Below the pieces are notes generated by a model that saw nothing but the letters and a program-made list of their open reading frames with translations, made no database searches and was not told the origin of the DNA. This document shows positions 1-10,717 of a stretch of 64,000 bases of DNA, piece by piece (position 1 is the stretch's first letter; each line of letters starts with the position of its first letter). Both the position numbers and the translations under genes were made by a program. This DNA is from Diplodia intermedia (taxonomy: Eukaryota; Ascomycota; Dothideomycetes; Botryosphaeriales; Botryosphaeriaceae): the NCBI GenBank assembly GCA_021495925.1, contig JAKEKT010000016.1, positions 248,001-312,000 on the forward strand. The letters are read 5' to 3'.

Positions 1-393
1 GCGGCTGTGGTTTGGACGATGAAGAAAAATCGACGGGTTTCTCAAAAGATTCTGAGGGCTACAATACCATTTCTTTGCTGGTTAGCGTTGAGTTATGACC
101 GAAGTTACGCTTACGACCCAGCTGCTTCTTGAAGACGCCTCAGGACGCGCAACTCAACGCTTGGAGGAGTGGTGAGGAGCCTTCGCAACTAGCCACTCGA
201 TAATCTGAATTGCTTCAAACCCGTCGATTGATGTCTGACATGCCAGAATGATCGTCCATCCACGGACCCTAGTCTGTTTGCGGCGATGCGATTCGTGACG
301 CGACTGCGGAGAAAGTTGACACGACTCATCATCTCCGAGCCATTCGCAAACCGTCCACATTCACAAGGCTGAACTCCGGTTTACAAGCAAACC
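1..393. other. Left-edge noncoding stretch, upstream of the VOC gene
   Basis: I see no supported gene here. It holds the promoter and leader of the VOC gene that starts at 394. The short open frames on the minus strand have no recognisable protein features. Confidence 0.5.
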
Positions 394-993
394 ATGGCTT
401 CGCGCTTCGCAGTCAAGTCTCTTGACCACGTCGTCCTGACAGTGCGCTCGGTACCTGCGACGGTAGACTTCTACACCAAAAGGTTGGGCATGAAGCATGA
501 GGTTTTCACGTCAGCCAAGGACCCCGGAGTGGAGCGGTAAGTGGACAGCGGGTTCATGCTCGTTTCTCTCCCGCGCTTGGCATTACCTTACTCGGTCTCT
601 TCGTGCCATGTTTGAAAATGACTGTCGGCGGTGGCCGCCTAGCTAACACTCTACATAGTCATGCTCTCATATTCGGCAGCCAAAAGATCAACTTACATCA
701 GAGTGGCCGTGAATTCGAGCCCAAGGCCCACACCGTACAGCCAGGCAGCGGAGACCTCTGCTTTTTGACCGATAATAAGGTCGAGGAGGTTCTGGCAGAT
801 CTCAAGCATGGGGGCATCGAGGTTTTGGAGGGCGGTGGCATTGTCGACAGGACAGGCGCGGTTGGCAAGCTACGCAGCGTCTACTGCAGGGATCCCGATG
901 GAAACCTCATTGAGTGAGCATCCTGGCCTATTTCCCGAAAGACTATGTCGGGCTAACATCCGCGATCAACACAGGCTATCGAACTACGTCTGA
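394..993 (+). CDS. Glyoxalase/VOC superfamily protein, GLOD5-like
   Basis: Three exons, 394..536, 659..913 and 975..993, join to a 138-residue protein. The first junction restores an Arg codon (ERHALIFG) and the second restores the Glu of NLIELSNYV. The chain is a single vicinal-oxygen-chelate unit: it opens with LDHVVLTV and a TVDFYTKRLGM helix, has the INLHQSGREFEPKA strand typical of GLOD5, and ends with the YCRDPDGNLIE strand. The His of LDH and the Glu of NLIE are in the usual metal-ligand positions. The length matches human GLOD5-type proteins. VOC enzymes bind a divalent metal and act on varied substrates, so the true substrate is unknown. The last exon is only 19 nt. Family confidence is high; enzymatic role is unassigned. 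Confidence 0.9.
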
Positions 994-1963
994 GTGAGGA
1001 ACAGCTGTCGAGCATGCAGTGTTGAACTCTTACATGACTTGCATGAACGGTGCTTGCTTCGCCTTTGTATGTACAAAAGGACAAGCATACCAGATGAGGG
1101 ACTGTTGCCACATGTTCCGACCGTACTGTGAAACTGTTAGCCAAATGTCACAGTTCCTACTTTGTTGCGTCGGTTCGCAGCGTCCGAAGCAGCTCCCGAA
1201 CTTGTCTTTTTCCGCATTCGGAAGGGTGGCTTGCGTGTGCATGCAGCCCTGCGTTCACCAAATGTGCCTCATGCCCAGCAGTGCTCTCCACACCTGAAAG
1301 GCAAACATCTTCGGATCACACAGCGGATTTCGGCCACCCGAACTTCCATGCGTTTTGCCGACAGCTCGGCCAGACTGGACATTGCGTAAGCGCTAACGCG
1401 CACCAATGATAAACGATAGAAAGTCACGGCTTCCCTGCGTTGTCAAATCCGTGCGCATGATATCCGACTCTCGCTTGCCGGACGCTGATCACACCATGCT
1501 TCAAGATACAAAACCTTGACTGCGCTTGCACACAAACCTGCCTCGTATAAGCTCTCATTGATGTCTGGGGGGCTTGGTCATTTTTTTCACCAAATCAGGC
1601 TACGTCCTCTCCTGGTCTGTCGGCGGTTTTTGTTAGAGGGAAGAAGAAACAAAAACCGTGCTCTTGGCCCCCAATGGTAGCTCGGCCTATTTTCAAGATG
1701 CCCCAAGGGTACAGGGTTTACACGGAGTGGATCTGCGTCTCACCAATCGGGGCCCCGGTCAAATCGCAGCCCGGAATGCTAGCGTGGGCAACGGCATACC
1801 GAAATATTATAAGATGCCCGACCCCGGCACTATCCCCTCACTTCCCGCGCGCTCTGCTCGGATACATGCATTGCTGAGCTCGACTGCAGGGATTCGAGGT
1901 CAGAAGGACCACAGTGCGAAGGATTTCGGCAAAGCTCAACACTAGGCCACATCTCTTGCTATC
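994..1963. other. Intergenic, 3' of VOC gene and promoter of the P450
   Basis: About 970 bp with no supported gene. Short open frames overlap on both strands and none looks like a known family. The final ~400 bp should hold the promoter of the P450 gene. I see no clear TATA box or repeat. Confidence 0.5.
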
Positions 1964-3704
1964 ATGTCGGCCAAACCCGAGGAAATCGCTCCCGCCACCG
2001 GCAGTGTAGCGGGCAAGTCTCTGTATCTCATCCCCTTCACCCTTTTGATCCTCATTGTGGTCAACCGTGTCAAGGTCTGGTGGCGCCTGCGCCACTTCAA
2101 GGGACCATGGCTTGCTTCCATCTCCTCTTTCCCAGCGGCCAAATACGCCACATCTGGCAAAATGTGGTGGCATTATACAGAAGTCAACAAGAAGTACGGT
2201 ATGAAATTTACTCTCTCCAACTTACTCGTGGTTATCGTCTATTACTTCCCCGCCGCACAACCGGCACAGCTAACGAAAGTCAAGGCGATCTTGCTCGTAT
2301 CGGCTCCAACGATCTCATTTGTAGTGACCCGGAAGTCATCCGATATATGTCGTCTGCACGTTCGGGCTGGCATCGTTCGGATTGGTATGACTCGATGTCT
2401 CTCGATCCGTACTGCAACAATGTCATCAACACAAAAGACCCAGTCGCACACGACAAGATGAGGACCAAGTTGGTACAGGGTGTTAGTGCTGCATACTGCC
2501 TCTCAAACCTCACAGAAGACTGATGGCGCTTGCAGTACGCCGGAAAAGAGAACCCAACGCTGGAAGCCGACATTGACAAGCAAGTGGCCTCACTTGTCTC
2601 CTTGATCAAAAGAAAGTACATATTTTCGCCTGCTTCGAACCCGACCTACATCGACTTTGGCAAAGCCGCGCAATACTTCACTCTCGACGTCATCACGGCC
2701 CTCGGCTTCGGCTTCCCTTTCGGCTACCTCGAACGTGACGAGGATGTCCACGAGTACGTCAAAACGACGGAGACCGTCATCCCCGTTCTGGTCCTCTCGT
2801 GCTGCTACCCGCTCATGAACAAGATCCTCGGGCACCCGTGGGTGCGCGCAATCACCGGCCCACACACCGAGGACAAGGTCGGACTGGGCAAGCTCATGGG
2901 GGTGGCGCGCGAAGTGGTCGGCGAGCGATTCGGGCCCGAGGCCAAGGAAAAGCGGGACATGCTAGGCTCATTCATACGCCATGGCCTGCCGCGCCGCGAG
3001 GCCGAGTCCGAGGTGCTGCTGCAGCTGGCTGCCGGCAGCGACACCACGGCCACGGCCGTCCGCGCGACCCTGCTGCACCTGCTGACGACGCCGGGCGCGC
3101 TGTTCAAGCTCCGCGAGGAGATCGATGCAGGCATCAGAGAGGGAAGGATCTCGAGCCCCATCACCAACGTCGAGGCTAGGGAGCTGTCGTACTTGCAGGC
3201 GGTGATCAAGGAGGGGTTGCGCATGCAGCCGCCGTTCATCGGACTGCTGGCTAAGGAGGTCCCGCCGCAGGGGGAGGTCATCAAGGGCAAGTTCGTGCCC
3301 GGTGGCACCAAGATCGGGCATAGCATCTACGCTGCGGAGCGGTCGGAGGAGGTCTTCGGAAAGGACGCAGATGCTTTCAGGCCCGAGAGGTGGCTCGAGG
3401 AGCCGGATGAGCAGAAACTGAGGTTGATGGAAGACACGCAGCAGCTGGTCTTCGGCTACGGCCGGTGGGGCTGCTTGGGCAAGAGCATTGCGCTGGTCGA
3501 GCTGAACAAGGTGTTTGTTGAGGTAGGTCACTTGTCATATGCTGTGAGTGATGTCTGCTGATTCTGCAACAGTTGCTTCGTATATTTGACTTTGCCCTTG
3601 TCAATCCGGGAAAGCCGTGGAAAGCAGACAACTACAACCTTTGGATGATAAACGAGATGTGGCTTCGTGCTTCATACCGGGAGGGCGTCGATATCGAAAA
3701 ATAG
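1964..3704 (+). CDS. Cytochrome P450 monooxygenase, pisatin demethylase-like
   Basis: Exons 1964..2198, 2285..2481, 2536..3522 and 3573..3704 give 516 residues, a normal length for a microsomal fungal P450. An N-terminal membrane anchor (SLYLIPFTLLILIVV) is followed by a WWRLRHFKGPW linker. The I-helix oxygen-binding motif is AAGSDTT (about 309-315). The ExxR pair is E370-R373 (EGLR). The haem loop is FGYGRWGCLG, with Cys457 as the axial thiolate. The WYDSMSLDPY and YAGKENPTLE segments resemble the pisatin-demethylase-like class. The enzyme would sit on the ER and use electrons from NADPH-P450 reductase. The neighbours (VOC protein, TFIIIC subunit) give no hint of a metabolite cluster, so the substrate is unknown. 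All catalytic motifs are intact. Confidence 0.93.
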
Positions 3705-3979
3705 GAACGGCTGAGGAATGTATATTCGTCACGGGCAGGGAAGCGAGTTGTGCCGAAAATAGCAGGGTGGGTGAAGTGCGACATGAATGTATCTGGCTGT
3801 GAAGGGTGACAAACCGGCGTGACTTCTGGATTAGGTGGTTGCCGGCTTCCCTTATGAGTAGGCGAAGGGCGGCCAGGACTTTTCCGCGGGCGGACGTCAT
3901 CACCCCGCGACGCGTCAAACTCCGACACCTTCGCGCGATTGCCCACAGCAACGCGCTCGTAGGCGCCACCCTCGCCGGC

Positions 3980-6773
3980 ATGCATGAGGCTATCATCCTA
4001 GCCAATTGGCCTTCGTGTCTCAACAGCCTCGCCTGGTCGCACGATTGCATCCTCGCACTCGCGGCAGGCGAGACGGTCGAACTGCTGGTCAGCACCACGT
4101 CCCGCCTTCCCCAGCAGCCACGCCGGTTTGCTGACAACCTTCTAGATACCCGTCCTGAGCGCCGACAGCAATGATGTAGATACCGGCCTCCAAGGCACTC
4201 AGCATTGGATCAACGTCCACATTCGCACAAACCTGTTCTCCTCGACCGAGGTTCCGCCCATCGATCCCCTCCCCCTACGCGCAAACTCTATCGGCGAAGA
4301 GATATCCTTGAGCGACACGGCCTCCATAGAGTGGTCTCCACCTGGCCTTGCCAAACACTCAAGGTGTGCTCTGGCCGTGCTCACCACCAACCTCAATTTA
4401 TCTCTCTGGGTCTCAGACTCGGATCCCAAAGTTACTCGAAGCTGGAAACGCGCCTTGGTCTTGAACCACGAGGTGGAAAGGTATTTCCAGAAGGTATATG
4501 CTCAAGAGGAGTTTCGACTCGACTTGGACTGGGAAACCCGGCGCAGGCTGCGGAGGCGCATAAGATCATTTGCTTGGAGCCCTCAGCTACGCCCCTCTCT
4601 GCCGGCAGAGCACTCTGTCCAAGAAGGCCAGTTTCCTGTCAACTGTAGCTTCATTGCAGTATCAAACGACAACAATGATGTCGCCATTCTGCGTGTCGAC
4701 TCTCCTTACAGTTTCTTCAGCCCCCCCTCGGCCCAATGGTCTGCTCGCGCAGAGGCACACTTTTCCCTTGAGCCCAAGCTCGATTTACACCCGGTTCCGC
4801 GCCCTTTCCTGCTCACTGAGACAATGAGTGAGCAACGCTATATTGGGAATCTTGCATGGAGCCCTTGGACTACAGACCCACACGGCGTACCAGAGGCTAT
4901 CCTAGCTTACACGACTAACCACAGCATTCATCTGCGGCGCGTTCGCATTGCGCCTTTCTCTTCTGATGTGTCACTGGACCAGACTGACATATTCTCGGAT
5001 CCGTCTATCGGCACTAGAAATGTGCACTTGCTGCGCTGGATGCCCAGAGCTCACGATGATGTCTTCTATCTGGTCGCCTTCTCTCAAGCCGGCGCGTTCT
5101 GCTATGAAGTGCCGTGTCGAGATCCCTCAAAGACCACGGCCACGACCCATGATCTTGACAAGAGATGGGATACCATTGCTGGTGAGTATGCTGGCTCCGA
5201 GTTGCAGAATGAGCGACGACCATTTGAGCAGGCAACCTCCAGCTAGCTATCTGACTACTAAATCTGTCAAAATAGGTTGCGCATTCAATGGTCTCTCCAA
5301 AACCGAACCTGGAGTTCAATTCATCTCGCAGCTCACTGCCCCTGTGGTAGCAACCTCGGAGTTTAAATTGCCCATTCCACCAACAACTGAGTCACAAGCG
5401 CCCCCTTTCCAACAAAGCATCCGTGACAGCGAGAAGCTTTTTAGTGCCGAGAATGAGCTTGCAGGCCACACCCACACCAAAGCGTGGGCCATGTGCTCTT
5501 CGCCAATGGGTGACTTGGTAGCTTCCGGGGTTTCCTTCCACCCTGGAGATATGGTTGAGTACACGATTGCTGCAACATCACGCACCCATATTGGAGTCCA
5601 GCCCTTTCACGACACGGCGGGTGCCTTCATACTGCCTGCCAGTGGTGGCTTGTGCCCAGTTGAAGGTTTTCCGCCTCATCATTATCTTGTGTCCACCTAC
5701 TAACGTATCTACAGACCTGAGTGCGGAGACGTTGATTTACTGCGCTCAGACTTGGCTGGAAGAGTTGCCTGAAGAGAGTAGGGCCGAACATTCCGTGCGT
5801 AGTACAATACTGGAGCAGTTCTGGAGAGCTCTGGGCCTTTCAAATGAGCACGGTGATGGCCTCGTTGCACAGTAAGCGACTTGGCACGTAATAAGTGGTT
5901 GTCGCATATCGGCTGACAATACTCAGGTATCCCAAGGTGAATGTGGATGGACTCAATCTTGAGGAACGGACATCACTAGCCCAGGCTCTGAGAAGAGCAG
6001 TATATTCCAACGACAAGAGCATCCTGAAGCAGCGGTATGGTCGGCTTTTGACCTTGTTCTTCGACCCCAAAGGAACAACACAATCAGACGATGCTCCGGC
6101 CATTCAGAAGCTGGTCACTGAAGTCCTCAGAGTACCAAAGTCGTCCTACAATGACAGTGAGGCAAGCCGAAAGATCAGAACAGTCTATTCGTCCATGCTT
6201 CCTTGGCTCTCGGACGCCGAGGCTAGCGGCATGTACGACGGTGCCGTGGAGACCTCGACGGACAAGCACGTGGAGAGATGCGAGATCTGCGATGATAGTA
6301 TTGGCTTCGAGAGCTTTGCGTGGGCGCGATGCGGCCAAGGCCATGAGTTCGGTGAGTTCACCAAGGAACAGGGTATTGTTAATCTTGGCTCGTCAAGGCT
6401 AATGCGGGTACCTGCAGTTCGCTGCTCTCTCACATTCCTTGCTATCCAGGCACCCGGCATTTCCAAGCTGTGCGGAATCTGTGGCAAGCGTTATCTGAAC
6501 GAGGAGTCTGTCGTTCGGACAGACAAGTTGGCAGGAGCCGATACAAGTCAGCAGGACGTCGCCATGCCAGACGTTGATGGCGGCCAACAAGGTGATAACC
6601 TCCCTTGGGCTGAAACCAACGTGACCAGTGAGGGATCATCCAAGCAAGGAGCAGGTACCGGTCAAGGTCAAGCAGCTACAGTTGATTGCGGACGGTCGCC
6701 GATCACGTTGGCGCGCATGCTCTTCGCAGCTTGCGATGTGTGCATTTACTGCGGGGGCAAGTTCGTGGGATGA
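3980..6773 (+). CDS. Transcription factor IIIC 90 kDa-type subunit with C-terminal zinc-binding domain
   Basis: Six exons (3980..4087, 4146..5181, 5276..5665, 5715..5871, 5927..6351, 6418..6773) give 823 residues. The N-terminal half looks like the TFIIIC delta WD40-type domain: it opens with ILANWPSCLNSLAWSHD and carries repeats such as GNLAWSPWTT. The C-terminal third matches the TFIIIC zinc-finger domain: CEICDD (Cys682, Cys685), WARCGQGHEFVRCSLTF, KLCGICGKRY and a final CDVCIYCGGKF. This subunit helps TFIIIC recruit Pol III to tRNA and 5S genes. The third intron has a weak donor (GTTTTC) but a strong TACTAAC branch site, and it rejoins the frame exactly. An in-frame ATG at 3854 could add 42 residues; I prefer 3980 because the family similarity begins just after it. 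Confidence 0.82.
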
Positions 6774-7586
6774 TTCGGGGCTGCGCTCAGAAACGAACAC
6801 ATTGGTTGGACCAAAGCGAAAGCTGCCTGCCATGTGTCACGTATCCTGGTCCTTTCTCCCCTCACCCCGGGAGCGGCTGAGGTTGAAAGGAATGCAACCC
6901 TCCATTCCGCCAAGAGCTCTTTTTTAAATACGAAAAGACCAACTCCAACACCCCTTGCAGTTCGTTTGCCTGGAGATCGACTCGTCACGGCCTCTCCGCC
7001 GCAACCATTGCGTTTGCTGCTGCTGTTGCCTGGATTGACAAACTGCCCTGTTTTTAAAATTGAAGGTGGGAAATTGCGTTTGTCCGGCCGGCTCGCACCC
7101 AACTCACGGTCTTTGCTGCTTTATCTGACTCCCGTCGTTCCTTTTGTTCTTGGCCTCCTACCGGTTTCAGGTGAGAGACAAACCAGAGGGCAACGTTGAA
7201 TGACCGTTGCAAAAGGAAAGCTTGACATTCGCTCTTCTTCCGGCTTCTTTACCCATGTCTATTTTGCCGTCTTCCATTGTCTGACCTGTCCACCCTGACC
7301 CATGAGCTTGCTTTTCAGAAGCTCGAAGAAGCTCACATGTTGCCTTCGAGCCATTAGCATCCCGTCCACCGCTCGTTGACTTACGCCCTCGTTCATACCT
7401 GCAGGTCGCCACATATCTGATACTACTATCACCACCACTCTTTCCACGTAGTACCTGGTTCCACTCTACAGTTCTTGTCAGATCTTCCTCTCGAGATACC
7501 ACCTCATTCGTTTTCTCCAACTGGGAAGGCAAAGTAAAGGGGAAAAATAGAGAAGCTCAGGAATAGGCACACCTCTCTCATACACA
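6774..7586. other. Intergenic, leader and promoter of the membrane-protein gene
   Basis: About 810 bp without a supported gene. The second half is pyrimidine-rich with many CTTT and TCTT runs, as expected of a fungal promoter and leader, and contains several ATG triplets (for example near 7255) that could be uORFs if transcribed. Confidence 0.5.
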
Positions 7587-10208
7587 ATGGACTTTACCCG
7601 CCTCCGCCTATCCGGCTCACCCGCTACGTCACCCCGCATTGTTGACGCGCCCTCCAGTCCTACCAAGTCCGTCTACCTCGACATGGATGAGGCCTCGCCC
7701 ACGTCTCCGCAGATGTCGCCGTCCAATCCCTACAGGGACGATGATAGTATGAACAACAGCAATACTATCACACAAGCTACGCCAACAAGACCGGTCCGCG
7801 GCACGGCGACGGCGACCGCCCGTCGCACGAACTTCTTCGACCCCGACAGTAGCGATGACGAATTAGAAGAGGAGCTGACGACAGCGGACGAGCTCGCCTT
7901 CTCGCAGCGCCACAGCCCAGCATCATCCGTTGCCATCGAAGGCAACAAGGACGACGACGAGTACGCTTCGCGTGGCCGATCGCTGAACCGCTACTCGCCA
8001 GCGACACCACTGAGCCCGACAACCACTAATACTACCACAACGCATGGTGCTACTGCCGCCAACGGCGATATATACCACCGTAAGAACACATTCTACCTCG
8101 GCGTGCGCCCGGAGGAGTACGCGTTTGTGTGCGGCACGCGGCCGGCATCCTCGACGGTACCGGACGACGACGATTATTATCATACCGACAGTCGTCGTCC
8201 GGCGAGCCCGCCGCCGCTGCCGCCTCAGAATCCCGGGAGGGGCATGTTTCTGGATGATGGGTACAGCAAGTATGACGTAGCGGGAGTGGCGGCGGCAGCA
8301 GAGGCGCCGCAGGCACAGCAACAGCAAAGGCAGAGGCAGACGCTGAGGGTGGAGGGCGTCAGCCCGAAGCATGTGCCGTTTGGAGCGCCGGATTTGGCGG
8401 TTGCGGCGAGGAGGGTGTTGAGCGAGCGGGGGAAGAAGAAGACGGTGAGGGAGAGGGGCAGATTCGTAAAAGTGAAGGCCAGTAGTAGCGTGTTGCCGTA
8501 CTCGGCGAGTGAGTATGAAGAGGGGTCGATGGTGGAGGGGTACGGAGGAAATGGGATCTCGAAGCATGGGGCGGCATCGTATGGGCTGGGGGTGAGCGGC
8601 ACTGCTCGTGGAGACGACGCGAGTCCCCAGCTTCGTGGAGGGAAGGATGTGATTGTCGAAAGAGTGGTGGATGGATTTGAGAAGGCCGGCGACGACGAGG
8701 TTGCCGAGACGCAATCGCTGCAGGAAAAGACCGATAACAACATCTTGGGAGTGCACGCAATCACCCTACAGGCGTTGTTGCGGAACGAGGAAGGTTTGCA
8801 GGCGAGCGCATCTTCAGTGAGACGGAGGAGCGCGTCGTCTGAGTTCAACCGAAGGGAGTTCCTGAAACTGCAGAGCAAGTCGCAACAGCCGCATGATTCT
8901 GCAACGTCCCTCCCGCCGCCTGTCCCTGAAATACCGCCCATGGCCCAAATACAGCAGCCGAAGAGAGTTTCACTCGTACCGCCGCCGATCGATACGAGCA
9001 GGTCGCTGAAAGCCAAGAGTGAGGGTAAAGTCAAGACACCGTATCCCTTCTACCACCACAGAAAAGTTCCAAAGACACTTGGAAGTCCCGGGTTGCCGCC
9101 GCCGACACAGGACGCTATACTCACCCTGAGCATACGTCGACGCCGAAACGTGCTGTCGTCTCGTGTGGCGCGAGTGACACTTCCGGCCGAGCTCTTGGAG
9201 GGCAATCACTCAGCAGGTCATGGTTTCGGCGACGACATCGCCCCTAACGAGCTGCCTCCACCGCCCTTCGACGACGCGGCCTTCTTCAAGCAGCTCCGCA
9301 TCGAGTACGCCCGGCTCGCTGGTCGCTGGTGGCGCTTCTTCAGTGCCCGCTCCCTGCGCCGCATCACCATCGGCCACACCAGCGCCTGGTCGGCCACCGA
9401 GAGCTGCCTCGGCCCGGCTGACTGCGATGGCGGTCGCTGCTGTCCTGCCGCACGAGCGGCGCACGGTGGAAATAGCTTTCATCACCACCACCATCATCAT
9501 CAGCAGCAGCAGCAAGGATGCTCAGCAGCAACGCCTAGCGGTATCTATCACGTCCGCAGCCCGCGGTACCTGGCCAGCCAGGGCCTGAAGGACACATTCT
9601 CGGAGGAAAACCTGCTCGCGCATTTCCGCAAGCCGCGACTGGGCCGCAGCAGGTTCGCGTGGGTGCTGTGGGCGAGCCGACTGGCGGGCTTGCACGAGCA
9701 ACAGCAGCCGGACCTCTTCTCAAATTGGAGGGGGGCGGCGCAACGGCGACAACAGAAGGAAGCTCCCTCTTCCTGGCGCGATCGGGAGCTGCCGCCGACG
9801 CCTGCGGGAGCTGCTGCTGCGGGGCACACTCCGAGCACTGCCAGCACTGCGTTTGCGGCAGCGAGCAGCGATGACGATAATGCCAAGGACGACATCTTCT
9901 TCGTCCAGGCAGAACTCGGGATGACGGGTGCTGGTGGCGGTGGAATAGAGCCCGGTCACAGCATCGCAACGCTCGAATTCGTCGAGGGCTGGAGCGTGGC
10001 GAGGATCCTGACGGCGGTGCTGCTCGTGTTGCTGCTGGCGGCGGCGGGCATCGTGCTGTGGACCCTGTTCGGCACCGGAGCCCTGGTTGACGGATTCAGG
10101 GGGAGCGGCGCGAGGGTTGGCACCGCCGTTCTGATCGGAGCCGGGGTGCTGTTCTTTGGGTGGACGCTGGTGCTCGCGTGGATGGGCGTCAGTTGGTGCG
10201 TTGTGTAA
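7587..10208 (+). CDS. Large membrane protein of unknown function with disordered N-terminus
   Basis: A single exon of 873 residues starting at an ATG after a CT-rich leader. I do not recognise a named family. The first two thirds are rich in Ser, Pro, Asp and Arg and probably disordered, with phospho-site-like SPxSP runs in the first 60 residues (SPATSPR, SPTSPQMSPS). Near residues 560-720 the protein becomes more ordered (DDAAFFKQLRIEYARLAGRWW, then FSARSLRRITIGHTSAWSATE), interrupted by a His-then-Gln homopolymer tract. The C-terminus has two hydrophobic segments (ILTAVLLVLLLAAAGIVLW and VGTAVLIGAGVLFFGWTLVLAW), so it is likely membrane-anchored with a long cytosolic tail. A unique gene between TFIIIC and SEC24; context says nothing of its job. 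Confidence 0.8.
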   Translation: MDFTRLRLSGSPATSPRIVDAPSSPTKSVYLDMDEASPTSPQMSPSNPYRDDDSMNNSNTITQATPTRPVRGTATATARRTNFFDPDSSDDELEEELTTADELAFSQRHSPASSVAIEGNKDDDEYASRGRSLNRYSPATPLSPTTTNTTTTHGATAANGDIYHRKNTFYLGVRPEEYAFVCGTRPASSTVPDDDDYYHTDSRRPASPPPLPPQNPGRGMFLDDGYSKYDVAGVAAAAEAPQAQQQQRQRQTLRVEGVSPKHVPFGAPDLAVAARRVLSERGKKKTVRERGRFVKVKASSSVLPYSASEYEEGSMVEGYGGNGISKHGAASYGLGVSGTARGDDASPQLRGGKDVIVERVVDGFEKAGDDEVAETQSLQEKTDNNILGVHAITLQALLRNEEGLQASASSVRRRSASSEFNRREFLKLQSKSQQPHDSATSLPPPVPEIPPMAQIQQPKRVSLVPPPIDTSRSLKAKSEGKVKTPYPFYHHRKVPKTLGSPGLPPPTQDAILTLSIRRRRNVLSSRVARVTLPAELLEGNHSAGHGFGDDIAPNELPPPPFDDAAFFKQLRIEYARLAGRWWRFFSARSLRRITIGHTSAWSATESCLGPADCDGGRCCPAARAAHGGNSFHHHHHHHQQQQQGCSAATPSGIYHVRSPRYLASQGLKDTFSEENLLAHFRKPRLGRSRFAWVLWASRLAGLHEQQQPDLFSNWRGAAQRRQQKEAPSSWRDRELPPTPAGAAAAGHTPSTASTAFAAASSDDDNAKDDIFFVQAELGMTGAGGGGIEPGHSIATLEFVEGWSVARILTAVLLVLLLAAAGIVLWTLFGTGALVDGFRGSGARVGTAVLIGAGVLFFGWTLVLAWMGVSWCVV

Positions 10209-10717
10209 TTGAGGTTGTGCGAGAAATGAGAAGCTGAAGTTGCGTTGGATGCATGTCACTGCAGTTGACCGGGACGGCGGAAAGCAGATGATGCTGCTGG
10301 GGTGTAATCGGAGGCAACGTTTTTTCTTTCCTCTCCTCTTCTGGTCTCTCCAGGTACTAGTAGTCCAAATGCGATGACCAGATTGCGCATGTTCCTTCGA
10401 ATGCAGCGTCGACGTTGTCAAGCGGAGCAGGGGCTCTGGGCCCAGTGGGGCCGCAGCTCCCTTTCGCGGCGCGCTAAAGCGCGCATGCCCGTGATCCTCG
10501 CTATGCATTGGACAGCTAAGCCATAAACTTGCCCGCAACCACGCTCCCACTCCCGCTCCAGACTGCGGTTTCCTGCGCCAGCAAGACGATGCTCTTTCTC
10601 CGCACGCTCGCTTGATCCCCGAATCCTCCGCCTGCTCTCCCGTCCCGCCGCCCGCGCACAGAGACCACTTGACCCTCCGGAGCGCCCCAGCCCGCCGAAT
10701 CCACCGTCGCGCCAGGC
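10209..10717. other. Intergenic, 3' of membrane-protein gene and SEC24 promoter
   Basis: About 510 bp. The right half is C-rich and leads into the SEC24 start codon. No separate gene is supported; minus-strand open frames here are shadows of the GC-rich SEC24 coding sequence. Confidence 0.5.

Noticed and set aside
394..3704. VOC protein plus P450 as the start of a metabolite cluster
   Set aside because: No backbone enzyme, transporter or cluster regulator is next to them, and the next gene is a Pol III transcription factor subunit.
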